Positions 16,716-25,534 of a DNA stretch of 64,000 nt are shown in pieces. Position 1 is the first letter of the stretch, and every line of letters starts with the position of its first letter. Below the pieces are notes generated by a model that did no database searches, was not told the origin of the DNA, and saw nothing but the letters and a program-made list of their open reading frames with translations. Position numbers and translations under genes: made by a program. Location of the stretch: contig DATHWP010000007.1 in assembly GCA_035460505.1 (NCBI GenBank), forward strand, positions 1 to 64,000, written 5' to 3'. Source of the stretch: Methyloradius sp035460505 (GTDB taxonomy: Bacteria; Pseudomonadota; Gammaproteobacteria; Burkholderiales; Methylophilaceae).

Positions 16716-18827
16716 CTAGTAATTCCAGGTCAGGGTGGTGCTTGCATTCACTGGAGCGCCGGAATAACCCTGACCATAACTACCCCACATCAAGCTGGTC
16801 AGGTATTTTTCATTAGTAATGTTGTAAGCATTTATTGACGCATTCCAGTGCTTATCAATCTCATAACTCGCCATCATATTAACTAAGGCATATTTAGGTT
16901 GTTCTACCCTGACATTACCGACATAGACATAAGTATCGTCCTGCCAATTAACACTGGCACCGACTTTCAGTTTGTTGATATAAGGCACCTGGTAAACGCC
17001 ACTTAACTTTAGCGTTTGCTTAGGGGTGTAGGTTTTTACATCATTATCGTTTTCATCTTTTACACTAGCTAATCTGGTGTACCCACCCATAAATTTAAGG
17101 CGTGGTGTTAGCTCGCCAGAGACATCAAATTCATAACCTAAAGTAGTTGCATTGATACCTTGATAAACAGTCTGTATGCCTACCGTACCGGCTGCTTGTG
17201 CCACGTTCTGCTGTTCAGATTTGAATACGGCAAAGGAAGTATTCAGGTTCTCAAATAACTCGCTTTTGACGCCAGCCTCGTAATTCTTACCTTCAAGAGG
17301 AGCAAGTGGCTGCAGATTCTTATCAAGTTTGGTTTCTGGATTGTAAATACCGGTATAGCTTGCATAGAGTGAGTGGGTTTTATTCAGGTCGTAAACTGCG
17401 CCGATATAAGGTGTCACCTTGTTATTGGCTTCTGCCTGACGTGCCACGCCATAACCAAAACCATCCAACTTATAGCTGACCATGTTGCCGCCTGTCGTCA
17501 CTTTCAGCTTGTCAGTAACATTGAATTTAGCAGCAGCATAGGTGTTGAGACGTTTTACACTGAATGAAGCACCGTTAGGGGAGTTCACAAATACTGGTTC
17601 TGGTAAGGTCGCAATATTATCAAAGCTTGTGAGCGCGACAGTGCCATAACTTGCCACCTGTTCTTTTTCATCATAAGTACCTCTTGACCAGTTTGTACCT
17701 ACAACCAACTCATGTTCACGTCCACCAAGGCTAAATGGACCAGAAACATAAGCATCTGCTACCAGCTCTTTATAAGTATCCTGGTAAGCGCCAGGCAACC
17801 CAACTAACCCAAGCCCTGTCGTGCGATTTTCATTGCCATAGACATAAAGCAGTTTTGAGTCGCCGATCAACTCTTTTCGAGTAAGCTGAGTTTTTATTTT
17901 CCAGCCGTTGTCTAACTCATGCGTTAATTCACTAAATGTTGTATTGGTCTTATTGTTCCAGTAACTCCAGCTGGCACCTGTACTGGCTGAAGTGTTGTAG
18001 TTGCGTCTCGTGCCATCTGAATAAAGTAAGGGCAACGTCCCCCACATTGGACTATTACTATCATTTGTTTGATATGTATGTCCGAAAGCTACTTTAGTCT
18101 TATCAGTAATGTCAGCCTCAATAATGCCAGATATGACATTTCGCTCTTGGCTATAACGATCAAGATAGGAATCACGATTCTGGTTGGCGAGCACAAGACG
18201 ACCACGTACATTGCCTGCATCATTCAATGGACCAGATACATCAGCATCAAGTCTCCGATTGTTCCATGAACCAGCTGTCAGGCTGACCTTGGCCTGAAAA
18301 TCCTGAGTTGGGCGCTTGCGGACGAAATTGACTGTAGCGGATGGATTGCCTGTGCCTGATAATAAGCCATTAGCACCACGCAAAACTTCAATTCTGTCAT
18401 ACATCGCAGTATCAACATCCCCTAGCTGTAAACTATCTGGGAATGGCACACCCAAACCATCTACCTGAAAATTGGTGATGTCTGAGCCACGCGCTGTGTA
18501 ATACGTACGGTCTGTTTCTGATTTCTCGACTTTTATTCCCGTAGTCAAATCAAGTACGTCATTAATAGTAGATAACCGGAAGTCATCCATGAATTCTCTG
18601 GTAACAACTGAGATGGATTGTGGTGTTTCGCGAATTGAAGTATCTAAGCGGGTAGCGCTTGAAGATGAATGCACAGTATAGGACTTGGTTTTCTCGGAAG
18701 GCTGGTTGTCATCTGCTTTGGCAGTAACTTTTACTTCTTCCAAGGTCTGCTGATCTGCAATTGCCAGATACGGGGTTAATCCCCAGACAGCAACAATCGC
18801 AACCGCGATTGGAGATTTACTTAGCAT
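16716..18827 (-). CDS. TonB-dependent siderophore-type outer-membrane receptor
   Basis: This 703-residue receptor has a signal peptide (cleavage after about AIA, residue 24), a TonB-box-like stretch (TLEEVKVTA), a plug domain with the siderophore-receptor signature IRETPQSISVVTREFMDD, and a 22-strand barrel ending in the aromatic LTWNY. It lacks the N-terminal signalling (STN) domain, so no FecIR-type surface signalling is expected. Co-transcription with a PepSY protein and a Fur-box-like site upstream point to ferric siderophore uptake. It is the only TonB-dependent receptor in the window and could draw energy from the nearby TonB-ExbBD set. Confidence 0.92.
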   Translation of the reverse strand: MLSKSPIAVAIVAVWGLTPYLAIADQQTLEEVKVTAKADDNQPSEKTKSYTVHSSSSATRLDTSIRETPQSISVVTREFMDDFRLSTINDVLDLTTGIKVEKSETDRTYYTARGSDITNFQVDGLGVPFPDSLQLGDVDTAMYDRIEVLRGANGLLSGTGNPSATVNFVRKRPTQDFQAKVSLTAGSWNNRRLDADVSGPLNDAGNVRGRLVLANQNRDSYLDRYSQERNVISGIIEADITDKTKVAFGHTYQTNDSNSPMWGTLPLLYSDGTRRNYNTSASTGASWSYWNNKTNTTFSELTHELDNGWKIKTQLTRKELIGDSKLLYVYGNENRTTGLGLVGLPGAYQDTYKELVADAYVSGPFSLGGREHELVVGTNWSRGTYDEKEQVASYGTVALTSFDNIATLPEPVFVNSPNGASFSVKRLNTYAAAKFNVTDKLKVTTGGNMVSYKLDGFGYGVARQAEANNKVTPYIGAVYDLNKTHSLYASYTGIYNPETKLDKNLQPLAPLEGKNYEAGVKSELFENLNTSFAVFKSEQQNVAQAAGTVGIQTVYQGINATTLGYEFDVSGELTPRLKFMGGYTRLASVKDENDNDVKTYTPKQTLKLSGVYQVPYINKLKVGASVNWQDDTYVYVGNVRVEQPKYALVNMMASYEIDKHWNASINAYNITNEKYLTSLMWGSYGQGYSGAPVNASTTLTWNY

Positions 18828-18898
18828 ATAAGCCCTTTAATTATGATTAACAATACAGATGTCACTTGAATATTTATGGCATTAATAACCGTAATGCT

Positions 18899-18917
18899 AA
18901 TGATAATAGTTCTTATT
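18899..18917 (-). promoter_or_regulatory. Fur-box-like operator upstream of the receptor
   Basis: AATGATAATAGTTCTTATT matches an AATGATAAT-N-ATTATCATT inverted repeat at about 15 of 18 arm positions. It lies 72 bases before the receptor start, a normal place for iron-responsive repression by Fur. Confidence 0.6.
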
Positions 18918-19282
18918 TGCAATAGTAAATTAGAGTTGTTAGTATGTTTACTTAGTCTTTGATGTCCGCTTTTGGTCGTTAGCAGCACTTAGAGTTAATC
19001 GATATTGCTCTCAGATCGGCAATTGGGATGGCTACATTCACTTTCAACTATTGGTTAATTTGACTGTAATACTCGTTTACTAATAGTTGCTTTCAAAAAA
19101 GTGAATACAGATACAAAACCTGCGAAACCACAAGAGAATTAAACTCTGGATCCTAGTTTAACCAGTCAGAATGATATTTAAGATATTCTGGAAGTTAGGT
19201 TCACTCGCGCACTCATAGGTGCTCGGTTTAAAGTAGAATTCAAGATAATTTCAATCTTTCGAATTAATTTCCCAGATAATTT

Positions 19283-19348
19283 ATTTTGTAGCCCAATTTT
19301 GCTACGGGAAACCTAAAAACTTTCTAGGTTACTCATGGGCTACAAAAT
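19283..19348. repeat. Nested inverted repeat with alternative hairpins before mutS
   Basis: ATTTTGTAGCCCA (19283-19295) is the exact reverse complement of TGGGCTACAAAAT (19336-19348). Inside lies AACCTA (19310-19315) with TAGGTT (19325-19330). A competing hairpin, GTAGC (19288-19292) with GCTAC (19301-19305), shares bases with the outer arm. The two folds exclude each other, as in attenuators, but a miniature mobile element remnant is equally possible. Confidence 0.55.
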
Positions 19349-19359
19349 GTTGGGTTTAC

Positions 19360-21987
19360 ATGGGTTCAGATGAGCTCACTCTGGCAATAGCGAAAAGTAA
19401 ATCATTGAGTAAAAACAAAGAAATAAACGATAAGTTAGCGGGTGGTGAACAGCACACGCCGATGATGCGCCAGTATTTGGGCATCAAGGCGCAATACCCC
19501 GATATGTTGCTGTTTTATCGCATGGGTGACTTTTATGAGTTGTTCCATGAAGATGCCGAAAAAGCCTCGCGCCTTCTGGGCATTACGCTCACCAAGCGCG
19601 GTGCCTCAAATGGTGAGCCGATCAAGATGGCGGGTGTGCCTTACCACGCGGCAGAGCAATATCTAGCCAAGCTGACCAAGCTCGGTGAAGCGGTCGCGAT
19701 TTGCGAGCAGATTGGCGACCCTGCCACTAGCAAAGGGCCCGTTGAGCGGCAAGTGGCCCGCATATTAACTCCAGGAACACTCACTGATAGCGCCTTACTT
19801 GATGAGCGGCGTGATAATTTATTGCTCGCGATTTATGCGGCTGAAGGCTTGTTGGGGTTGGCGCGTATCAACCTCGCTTCAGGTCAGTTTGTGCTGAATG
19901 AAATCGCGCCAGGCTTGTTATTGCAAGAATTAGAAAGGATTAGTCCAGCGGAGATTTTGCATGCGGATGATTTTTCGCATGCCGCGCTGGATAATATCAA
20001 ATGCCCTAAAAAGCGCCTAGCACCTTGGCAGTTTGATCTCGATTCCGCCAAGCAAAGCCTGACCAAACAATTCAACACCTATGATCTCGATGGTTACGGT
20101 TGTGCCGATTTAAGCCCTGCTATTAGCGCGGCGGGTGCTTTGTTGGATTACATCAAGCACACCCAGCGTACGACCTTGCCGCATATCAACGGCCTTTCGG
20201 TGGAACAATCCAGTAGCTATGTTCAACTGGATGCAGCGACTAGACGTAATTTGGAAATCGACCAAACCCTGCGTGGTGAAGCCTCACCAACCTTATATTC
20301 ATTGTTGGATACTACGCAAACCGCCATGGGCGCGCGGCTTCTGCGGCATTGGCTGCATCACCCAATGCGCAATCACACCAATATTGCTGCCCGTCATGAT
20401 GCTGTGCGTACCTTGCTTGGCGGTGATGCATCGCTAAGAAGTCTATTGCGACCGATAGGCGATATCGAACGTATCACAGCGCGTATTGCATTAAAAACCG
20501 CCAGGCCACGAGATTTATCTGGTTTGCGTGAAAGCTTGAGCCAGCTCCCTTTGCTGCAAGCTGCGCTAGCAAATACTGCTTCGCCATTACTCCAGCGACT
20601 GGCGGAAGAGATTGAAACGCCACAAGTACTAATTGAGCTTATTCAAAAATCTATCAAGCCAGAACCCTCATCAGTGCTGCGTGAGGGCGGGGTGATCGCT
20701 GATGGGTTTGATGCCGAACTGGATGAGTTGCGCAGCATACAAACCAATTGTGGCGAGTTTTTGCTCAAATTCGAGGCTGAAGAAAAGGCGCGTACTGGCC
20801 TCAATAATCTCAAAGTTGAGTACAACAGCGTGCATGGTTTTTACATTGAGATTAGTCGAGCACAGGCTGAATCTGCGCCCGCTGAATATCGCCGCCGTCA
20901 AACACTAAAGAATGCCGAGCGCTTTATCACCCCAGAACTCAAGGCGTTCGAAGATAAAGTGCTCTCTGCCAATGACCGTGCGCTGGCACGCGAGAAATAT
21001 CTTTACGACTTGCTGCTTGATCAACTCGCGCCTTACATCGCCGCCTTGCAAAAAAATGCCCTCGGTGTCGCCGCGCTGGATGTCCTTAGTACCTTTGCCG
21101 AACGTGCAAACGCCTTGAATTATGTGCAGCCAGAGTTTAGCAGCGAGGCAGGCATTGCCATTACGGCTGGTCGTCACCCTGTGGTTGAACAAATCGCCCA
21201 GCCCTTTATCGCCAACGATGTCATGCTCACGCCTTATCGCCAGTTGTTGTTGATTACCGGGCCTAATATGGGCGGTAAATCGACCTACATGCGGCAAACG
21301 GCGCTGATTGTTTTACTGGCACATTGTGGCTGCTTTGTACCTGCCGCAGCGGCCAAAATCGGCAATATAGATCGTATTTTTACCCGAATTGGCGCATCGG
21401 ATGACCTTGCTGGTGGCCGCTCTACCTTCATGGTGGAAATGACCGAAACTGCCAATATTCTGCACAATGCTACAGAACATAGTTTGGTATTGCTGGATGA
21501 AATCGGTCGCGGCACTTCTACTTTTGACGGCCTAGCACTGGCATGGGCGGTAGCGAAACAATTGCTTGAGAAAAACCGCAGCTACACGCTATTTGCCACC
21601 CATTATTTTGAGTTGACCAGAATTACCGAAGATTATAAACAGGCCGCCAATGTGCATCTGGATGCGGTTGAACATGCTAGCAATATCGTCTTTCTGCACA
21701 GTGTGGAAGAAGGCCCAGCCAGCCAAAGCTACGGCCTGCAAGTCGCCCAACTGGCGGGCATTCCCAAATCTGTAGTCACCTCTGCCAAGCGTAAATTGGC
21801 ACAACTCGAACTCAACCAGATCGCCCAGCAAAGCCCAAGCGCACAAGGCGATATGTTCGTCTCTGCTGAACAAGTACCAGAGCCAGTGCCACACCCTGCA
21901 ATCAGTGAATTGGAAACGATAGAGCCTGATGAGCTAACGCCTAAGCAGGCATTGGAGATGCTATATAAGCTCAAAACATTGCTGTAA
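19360..21987 (+). CDS. mutS: DNA mismatch repair protein MutS
   Basis: This 875-residue protein has the mismatch-recognition motif MGDFYELFHEDA near residue 55, the connector, lever and clamp domains, and an ATPase domain with Walker A GPNMGGKST near residue 633 and Walker B LVLLDEIGRGTSTFDGLA. The C-terminal helix-turn-helix and tail are present. MutS binds base mismatches and recruits MutL. Most homologues start only a few residues before HTPMMRQYL; this frame gives about 32 extra residues with no good ribosome-binding site at 19360, so a start at the TTG at 19405 is possible. The gene stands alone. Confidence 0.97.
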   Translation: MGSDELTLAIAKSKSLSKNKEINDKLAGGEQHTPMMRQYLGIKAQYPDMLLFYRMGDFYELFHEDAEKASRLLGITLTKRGASNGEPIKMAGVPYHAAEQYLAKLTKLGEAVAICEQIGDPATSKGPVERQVARILTPGTLTDSALLDERRDNLLLAIYAAEGLLGLARINLASGQFVLNEIAPGLLLQELERISPAEILHADDFSHAALDNIKCPKKRLAPWQFDLDSAKQSLTKQFNTYDLDGYGCADLSPAISAAGALLDYIKHTQRTTLPHINGLSVEQSSSYVQLDAATRRNLEIDQTLRGEASPTLYSLLDTTQTAMGARLLRHWLHHPMRNHTNIAARHDAVRTLLGGDASLRSLLRPIGDIERITARIALKTARPRDLSGLRESLSQLPLLQAALANTASPLLQRLAEEIETPQVLIELIQKSIKPEPSSVLREGGVIADGFDAELDELRSIQTNCGEFLLKFEAEEKARTGLNNLKVEYNSVHGFYIEISRAQAESAPAEYRRRQTLKNAERFITPELKAFEDKVLSANDRALAREKYLYDLLLDQLAPYIAALQKNALGVAALDVLSTFAERANALNYVQPEFSSEAGIAITAGRHPVVEQIAQPFIANDVMLTPYRQLLLITGPNMGGKSTYMRQTALIVLLAHCGCFVPAAAAKIGNIDRIFTRIGASDDLAGGRSTFMVEMTETANILHNATEHSLVLLDEIGRGTSTFDGLALAWAVAKQLLEKNRSYTLFATHYFELTRITEDYKQAANVHLDAVEHASNIVFLHSVEEGPASQSYGLQVAQLAGIPKSVVTSAKRKLAQLELNQIAQQSPSAQGDMFVSAEQVPEPVPHPAISELETIEPDELTPKQALEMLYKLKTLL

Positions 21988-22235
21988 TAGCAGTGTTCTC
22001 CAGCAATACTCTTTTACACAAATATACGCATTGTTACGTCAGCGACATAAACCACTTACAAAGCGGCCTTAAAGTAACCATAACTACTCATCTCCCTTTG
22101 GTAGTCTAAGGCTGCATCAGGCAAGGTTTATTAATCTGCCCAGATGTGGCCTTTATTTTTCACCTAGTTTATAAAGCAGATATTGCTACTGAATAGAGTG
22201 CACTGTGGGTTTCTAACGGGCAATGAAGAGTCAAA

Positions 22236-22721
22236 ATGAACATCAGAATTGCTACTGAAAAAGACAAACCCTTAATATGGTCCATCATCGAACCCGTATT
22301 TAGAGCAGGTGAAACCTATGCTATAGATTCAAATATAGGTAGAGGCGCTGCCATCGACTACTGGTTTGGCCCTGACAAAACAACATTTGTCTTGGAGCAA
22401 GATGGCGATATCCTTGGTACATATTACATCCGAACTAATCAGGCAGGTGGCGGTAGTCACGTATGCAATTGTGGATATATCACAGCAGCACATGCCTCTG
22501 GCCGTGGGATAGCGCGCAAGATGTGTGAACACTCATTGGAGTATGCAAAGTCCAAGGGATACTTAGGCATGCAGTTTAATTTTGTGGTGAGTTCGAATGT
22601 TCGTGCGGTAGCACTATGGAAATCTATTGGTTTTAATACTATAGGAATATTGCCTCGGGCATTCAATCACCCAGCTCTTGGCTATATGGATGCGTTGGTG
22701 ATGTTCAAGGCGTTAGATTAG
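22236..22721 (+). CDS. GNAT-family N-acetyltransferase
   Basis: This 161-residue protein shows the GNAT fold: an N-terminal RIATEKDKPLIWSIIEPVF segment, a core strand LGTYYIRTN, the acetyl-CoA pyrophosphate-binding loop in YITAAHASGRGIARKMCEHS (about residues 89-108; R/Q-x-x-G-x-G/A type), and a final NVRAVALWKSIGF motif. It resembles the phosphinothricin/L-amino-acid acetyltransferase-like branch, but the substrate cannot be assigned. It is a single gene with a strong terminator behind it and a 248-base leader from mutS in which I see no other gene. Confidence 0.88.
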   Translation: MNIRIATEKDKPLIWSIIEPVFRAGETYAIDSNIGRGAAIDYWFGPDKTTFVLEQDGDILGTYYIRTNQAGGGSHVCNCGYITAAHASGRGIARKMCEHSLEYAKSKGYLGMQFNFVVSSNVRAVALWKSIGFNTIGILPRAFNHPALGYMDALVMFKALD

Positions 22722-22756
22722 TGAGTTCTTGAGAAACATTCTGCAGATTGCAGCTA

Positions 22757-22788
22757 ATAAAAAAGCACCCTGATGGGTGCTTTTTTTT
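22757..22788. terminator. Bidirectional Rho-independent terminator
   Basis: AAAAAAGCACCC pairs with GGGTGCTTTTTT around TGAT. A-tract and T-tract flank the stem, so it can serve both the acetyltransferase gene and the convergent slyD gene. Confidence 0.94.
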
Positions 22789-22812
22789 ACATTAGAGCCT
22801 TACAGCTAAAAA

Positions 22813-23292
22813 CTAGTGATGATGCCCGCCAGCACCATGCACATGTTCGTGCTCTACCTCTTCTTTGCTGGCTGAGCGCACCGCAGTGATGCTGGCTTTG
22901 AACAGTACACGTTCACCAGCCCAAGGGTGGTTGCCATCAACGACAACTTTGCCGTCTTCAATATTGGTGATGGTGTACAGAATCACCTCGCCAGTATCGT
23001 CTTCACCTTCAAATTGCTGGCCAACTTTGATGTCTTTGCTCGGGAATGCGGTGGCTGGTTCGATTTGCACCAGTTCTTCATCGTATTCACCGAATGCATC
23101 AGCTGGCTCAAGGGTTATTTCAACCACATCGCCGACTGACTTGCCATGTAGTTCTTCTTCAACACGCGGGAAAATATTGTCGTAGCCGCCATGCAGGTAA
23201 GTTACAGGCTCCTGGCTTGATTCAAGCACTTCGCCATCGGAGTTGCGGAGTTCATATGTCATAGAGACAACGGTGTTCATAGAGATTTGCAT
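22813..23292 (-). CDS. slyD: FKBP-type peptidyl-prolyl isomerase SlyD
   Basis: This 159-residue protein has the SlyD order: split FKBP domain with VSMTYELRNSDGEVLESS at the start and YLHGGYDNIFPRVEEEL near residue 32, an insert-in-flap chaperone domain (about 75-125), and the HPWAGERVLFKASI motif that closes the FKBP fold. The C-terminal tail HEHVHGAGGHHH is His-rich but much shorter than in E. coli SlyD, suggesting reduced nickel storage. It catalyses prolyl isomerisation and chaperones folding, and may help metallate hydrogenase- or urease-type enzymes. Its neighbour upstream on the same strand is a peroxiredoxin gene. Confidence 0.95.
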   Translation of the reverse strand: MQISMNTVVSMTYELRNSDGEVLESSQEPVTYLHGGYDNIFPRVEEELHGKSVGDVVEITLEPADAFGEYDEELVQIEPATAFPSKDIKVGQQFEGEDDTGEVILYTITNIEDGKVVVDGNHPWAGERVLFKASITAVRSASKEEVEHEHVHGAGGHHH

Positions 23293-23310
23293 GGTCTAAG
23301 TACCTTAAAT

Positions 23311-23772
23311 TTAGAGTGTTTTAACAAAATTGAGTATTTCGGCCGCATGGCCTTTGGCAACCACACCATATTGCATCTGGCGCAGTGTGCCCGTGCTATC
23401 AATCACAAAAGTGGAGCGGACGATGCCCATTTTGCGAATACCATCTTTTTCTTTTTCCTGCCAAACGCCGTATTTCTCGCAGATTTTACCTTCACTATCG
23501 GCTAGCAAGCTGACAGCCAAACCGTGTTTATCACGAAATGCGGCGTGGCTAATGCAATCATCTTTGCTGACGCCGACTACCAATGCATTGGCCTTGATGA
23601 ATTCGTCTTCCAGGTCACTAAATTCAATCGCTTCGAGCGTACAGCCCGGTGTGTCATCTTTAGGGTAAAAATAGAGGACTACATTCTTCCCACGCAGTTT
23701 GGACAGCTTGAACATTTCCATGTCAGCATCTGGTAATGAAAAATCAGGGGCGTGTAAACCAAGCTGCGGCAT
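23311..23772 (-). CDS. bcp: Thioredoxin-dependent peroxiredoxin, Bcp/PrxQ type
   Basis: With the start at 23772 (MPQLGLHAPDFSLPDADM) the protein has 153 residues, normal for the family; a longer in-frame start would overlap the divergent cupin gene. The peroxidatic Cys lies in YPKDDTPGCTLEAIEF. The usual resolving Cys five residues later is absent (Ile in that place). A Cys in SKDDCISHAAF, in the predicted third helix, fits the PrxQ subgroup that forms an alternative disulfide, as described for Xylella PrxQ. It reduces hydrogen and organic peroxides in the cytoplasm. Confidence 0.93.
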   Translation of the reverse strand: MPQLGLHAPDFSLPDADMEMFKLSKLRGKNVVLYFYPKDDTPGCTLEAIEFSDLEDEFIKANALVVGVSKDDCISHAAFRDKHGLAVSLLADSEGKICEKYGVWQEKEKDGIRKMGIVRSTFVIDSTGTLRQMQYGVVAKGHAAEILNFVKTL

Positions 23773-23849
23773 AAGTTTCTTGCGGAAATGAATTGGTTTA
23801 AATTCTAACCTATTTCTATCCATAATTCGCAATGCGCTATGATACTGAC

Positions 23850-25016
23850 ATGAAAAAAACACCCGAAACCCAAGCATTTAACCCCCAGCCATTAGCCTTG
23901 CTGGGCAATATAAGCGCTGAGCAATTTTTGGCAGAATACTGGCAGAAAAAGCCTTTGCTGATTCGTGGCGCTATCCCTGAATTTACTGGCCTATTAAGCC
24001 CAGAGGAGCTTGCTGGGTTGGCTTGCGAGGATGAGGTGCAATCGCGGCTAGTGATTCAACAGACAAAAAAATGGCAGGTAAAACATGGGGCTTTTGATGA
24101 AGATGATTTTCTGAAATTACCCAAAAAGAATTGGACCTTGCTGGTGCAAGGTGTGAATCACCATCTGCCAGAAGCGGCTGAATTATTGAGTATGTTTAAT
24201 TTTATCCCCCATACACGGCTGGATGACCTTATGGTGAGCTATGCCCCTGATGGTGGTGGCGTTGGCCCGCATCTGGACTCGTATGATGTATTTTTACTGC
24301 AAGGGCAGGGGCAGCGTTTGTGGCGCATTAGTGAGCAGGATGACCATACATTAGTACCCGATGCGCCTTTGCGTATATTGCAAAATTTTGAAACCCAGCA
24401 GGAGTGGCTGCTAGAGGCCGGAGATATGTTGTATTTGCCACCCAAGCTTGCCCATTGGGGCATTGCCGTCGGCGATTGTATGACTTATTCCATCGGTTTC
24501 CGTGCGCCTTCTGCGGCGGAGTTGGCGAGTGAGTTCTTGGCTTATTTGCAGGAAACAAAAACTTTTTCGGGATTGTATGCAGACCCAGACTTGACTCTGC
24601 AAACGCACCCCGCAGAAATCAGCCCATCCATGACGCAAAAAGTCAGTGCGATATTGCAGCAGGTTAAATGGAATGAATCAGATGTCACCCAATTTCTGGG
24701 GCGCTATCTATCAGAGCCTAAGCCAGACGTGGTGTTTGAACAGCCTGGAAAAATAAGCGAGAAAGTATTTATTGAGCAATTAAAAAAACATGGCCTTCAA
24801 TTAAGCCTGAAGAGCCAAATGTTGTTTCACGATGAGTATTTTTTTATCAATGGTGAGCAATTTGAGTTTTCAAATGGCACTTCAGGGATGCTGAGAAAAT
24901 TGGCTGATCAGCGTTTTATTTCAGCCACTGAATTAGCTAATATTCAAGATGACACGCTGATTCAACAGTTTTATCAGTGGTACTTGGCTGGCTATGTAGA
25001 GAGCAAAAAGAGATAG
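23850..25016 (+). CDS. JmjC/cupin ribosomal oxygenase, RoxA/YcfD-like
   Basis: This protein of about 388 residues carries a cupin JmjC domain, with iron ligands in GVGPHLDSYDVFLLQG (His and Asp) and PPKLAHWGIAVGD (His), and a C-terminal winged-helix-like dimerisation region. E. coli YcfD/RoxA hydroxylates an arginine of ribosomal protein L16 using Fe(II), O2 and 2-oxoglutarate; the whole-length match in layout supports the same role. Two starts are possible (23832 and 23850); neither has a strong ribosome-binding site and I chose the second. It diverges from bcp. Confidence 0.87.
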   Translation: MKKTPETQAFNPQPLALLGNISAEQFLAEYWQKKPLLIRGAIPEFTGLLSPEELAGLACEDEVQSRLVIQQTKKWQVKHGAFDEDDFLKLPKKNWTLLVQGVNHHLPEAAELLSMFNFIPHTRLDDLMVSYAPDGGGVGPHLDSYDVFLLQGQGQRLWRISEQDDHTLVPDAPLRILQNFETQQEWLLEAGDMLYLPPKLAHWGIAVGDCMTYSIGFRAPSAAELASEFLAYLQETKTFSGLYADPDLTLQTHPAEISPSMTQKVSAILQQVKWNESDVTQFLGRYLSEPKPDVVFEQPGKISEKVFIEQLKKHGLQLSLKSQMLFHDEYFFINGEQFEFSNGTSGMLRKLADQRFISATELANIQDDTLIQQFYQWYLAGYVESKKR

Positions 25017-25024
25017 GAGTCGCT

Positions 25025-25525
25025 ATGCACGAAAGCAATGATCAACTTACCCAGAACACCATATTGTTAAGTGAGCGGGATTACCAAGCCGCGATTGATA
25101 TTGTGATTGCGCAGGCCGAGCGTGAGTTACTGATATTTGATCAGGATTTAGCGCGGGGCGATTATGCAAGTATCAAACGCACAGAGTTGATTCGCACTTT
25201 TTTGGCAAAAAGCCGAAGTAATAAGCTGATAGTGGTTGTGCATGATGCATCCTACTTTATGCAGTCTTGCCCGCGCTTATTTGGCTTGCTTGAAATCTAC
25301 GGCCACAGCATGACGGTGTATCAAACCAATGAAGAGGCCAAAGTGGCTAAGGATTGTTTTGTGATTGCTGATCAATCCCACTACATTCGCAGGTTTCATA
25401 TCGACCAGGCGCGGTTTAAATATGCCTTGAATGATATTGATACAGCAGCCATGTTGAATATGCGATTTGAAGAGTTGCTACAAGCGACTAGCCACACTAT
25501 CTCGCCCACCAGTTTGGGTTTATAA
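25025..25525 (+). CDS. Conserved hypothetical protein, phospholipase D-like fold possible
   Basis: This 166-residue protein follows the cupin gene after 8 bases; the start at 25025 has AGGAG 4 bases upstream. There are no signal peptide, membrane segments or metal motif. The order ERDYQAAIDIVIAQAERELLIFDQDL, a middle part NKLIVVVHDASYFMQSCPRL and a late DQSHYIRRFHIDQARF resembles the strand-helix pattern of phospholipase D-like proteins, but the HKD catalytic motif is missing. Function unknown. Confidence 0.75.
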   Translation: MHESNDQLTQNTILLSERDYQAAIDIVIAQAERELLIFDQDLARGDYASIKRTELIRTFLAKSRSNKLIVVVHDASYFMQSCPRLFGLLEIYGHSMTVYQTNEEAKVAKDCFVIADQSHYIRRFHIDQARFKYALNDIDTAAMLNMRFEELLQATSHTISPTSLGL

Positions 25526-25534
25526 AAAGGCAAC

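Larger units (their letters stand above)
18828..19359. other. 532-base intergenic region between receptor and mutS
   Basis: No gene is seen. It holds the Fur-box-like site at 18899-18917 near the receptor start, and a nested inverted-repeat structure at 19283-19348 just before mutS. The middle part (about 18920-19280) shows only a weak 6-bp dyad (CAGAAT/ATTCTG around 19168-19191). Confidence 0.6.

Noticed and set aside
16716..18827. TonB-dependent receptor as the organosulfur receptor of the sigma-54 regulon
   Set aside because: It has a siderophore-receptor signature, a PepSY partner and a Fur-like site, and lacks the regulon's promoter and dyad. Adjacency alone is not enough.
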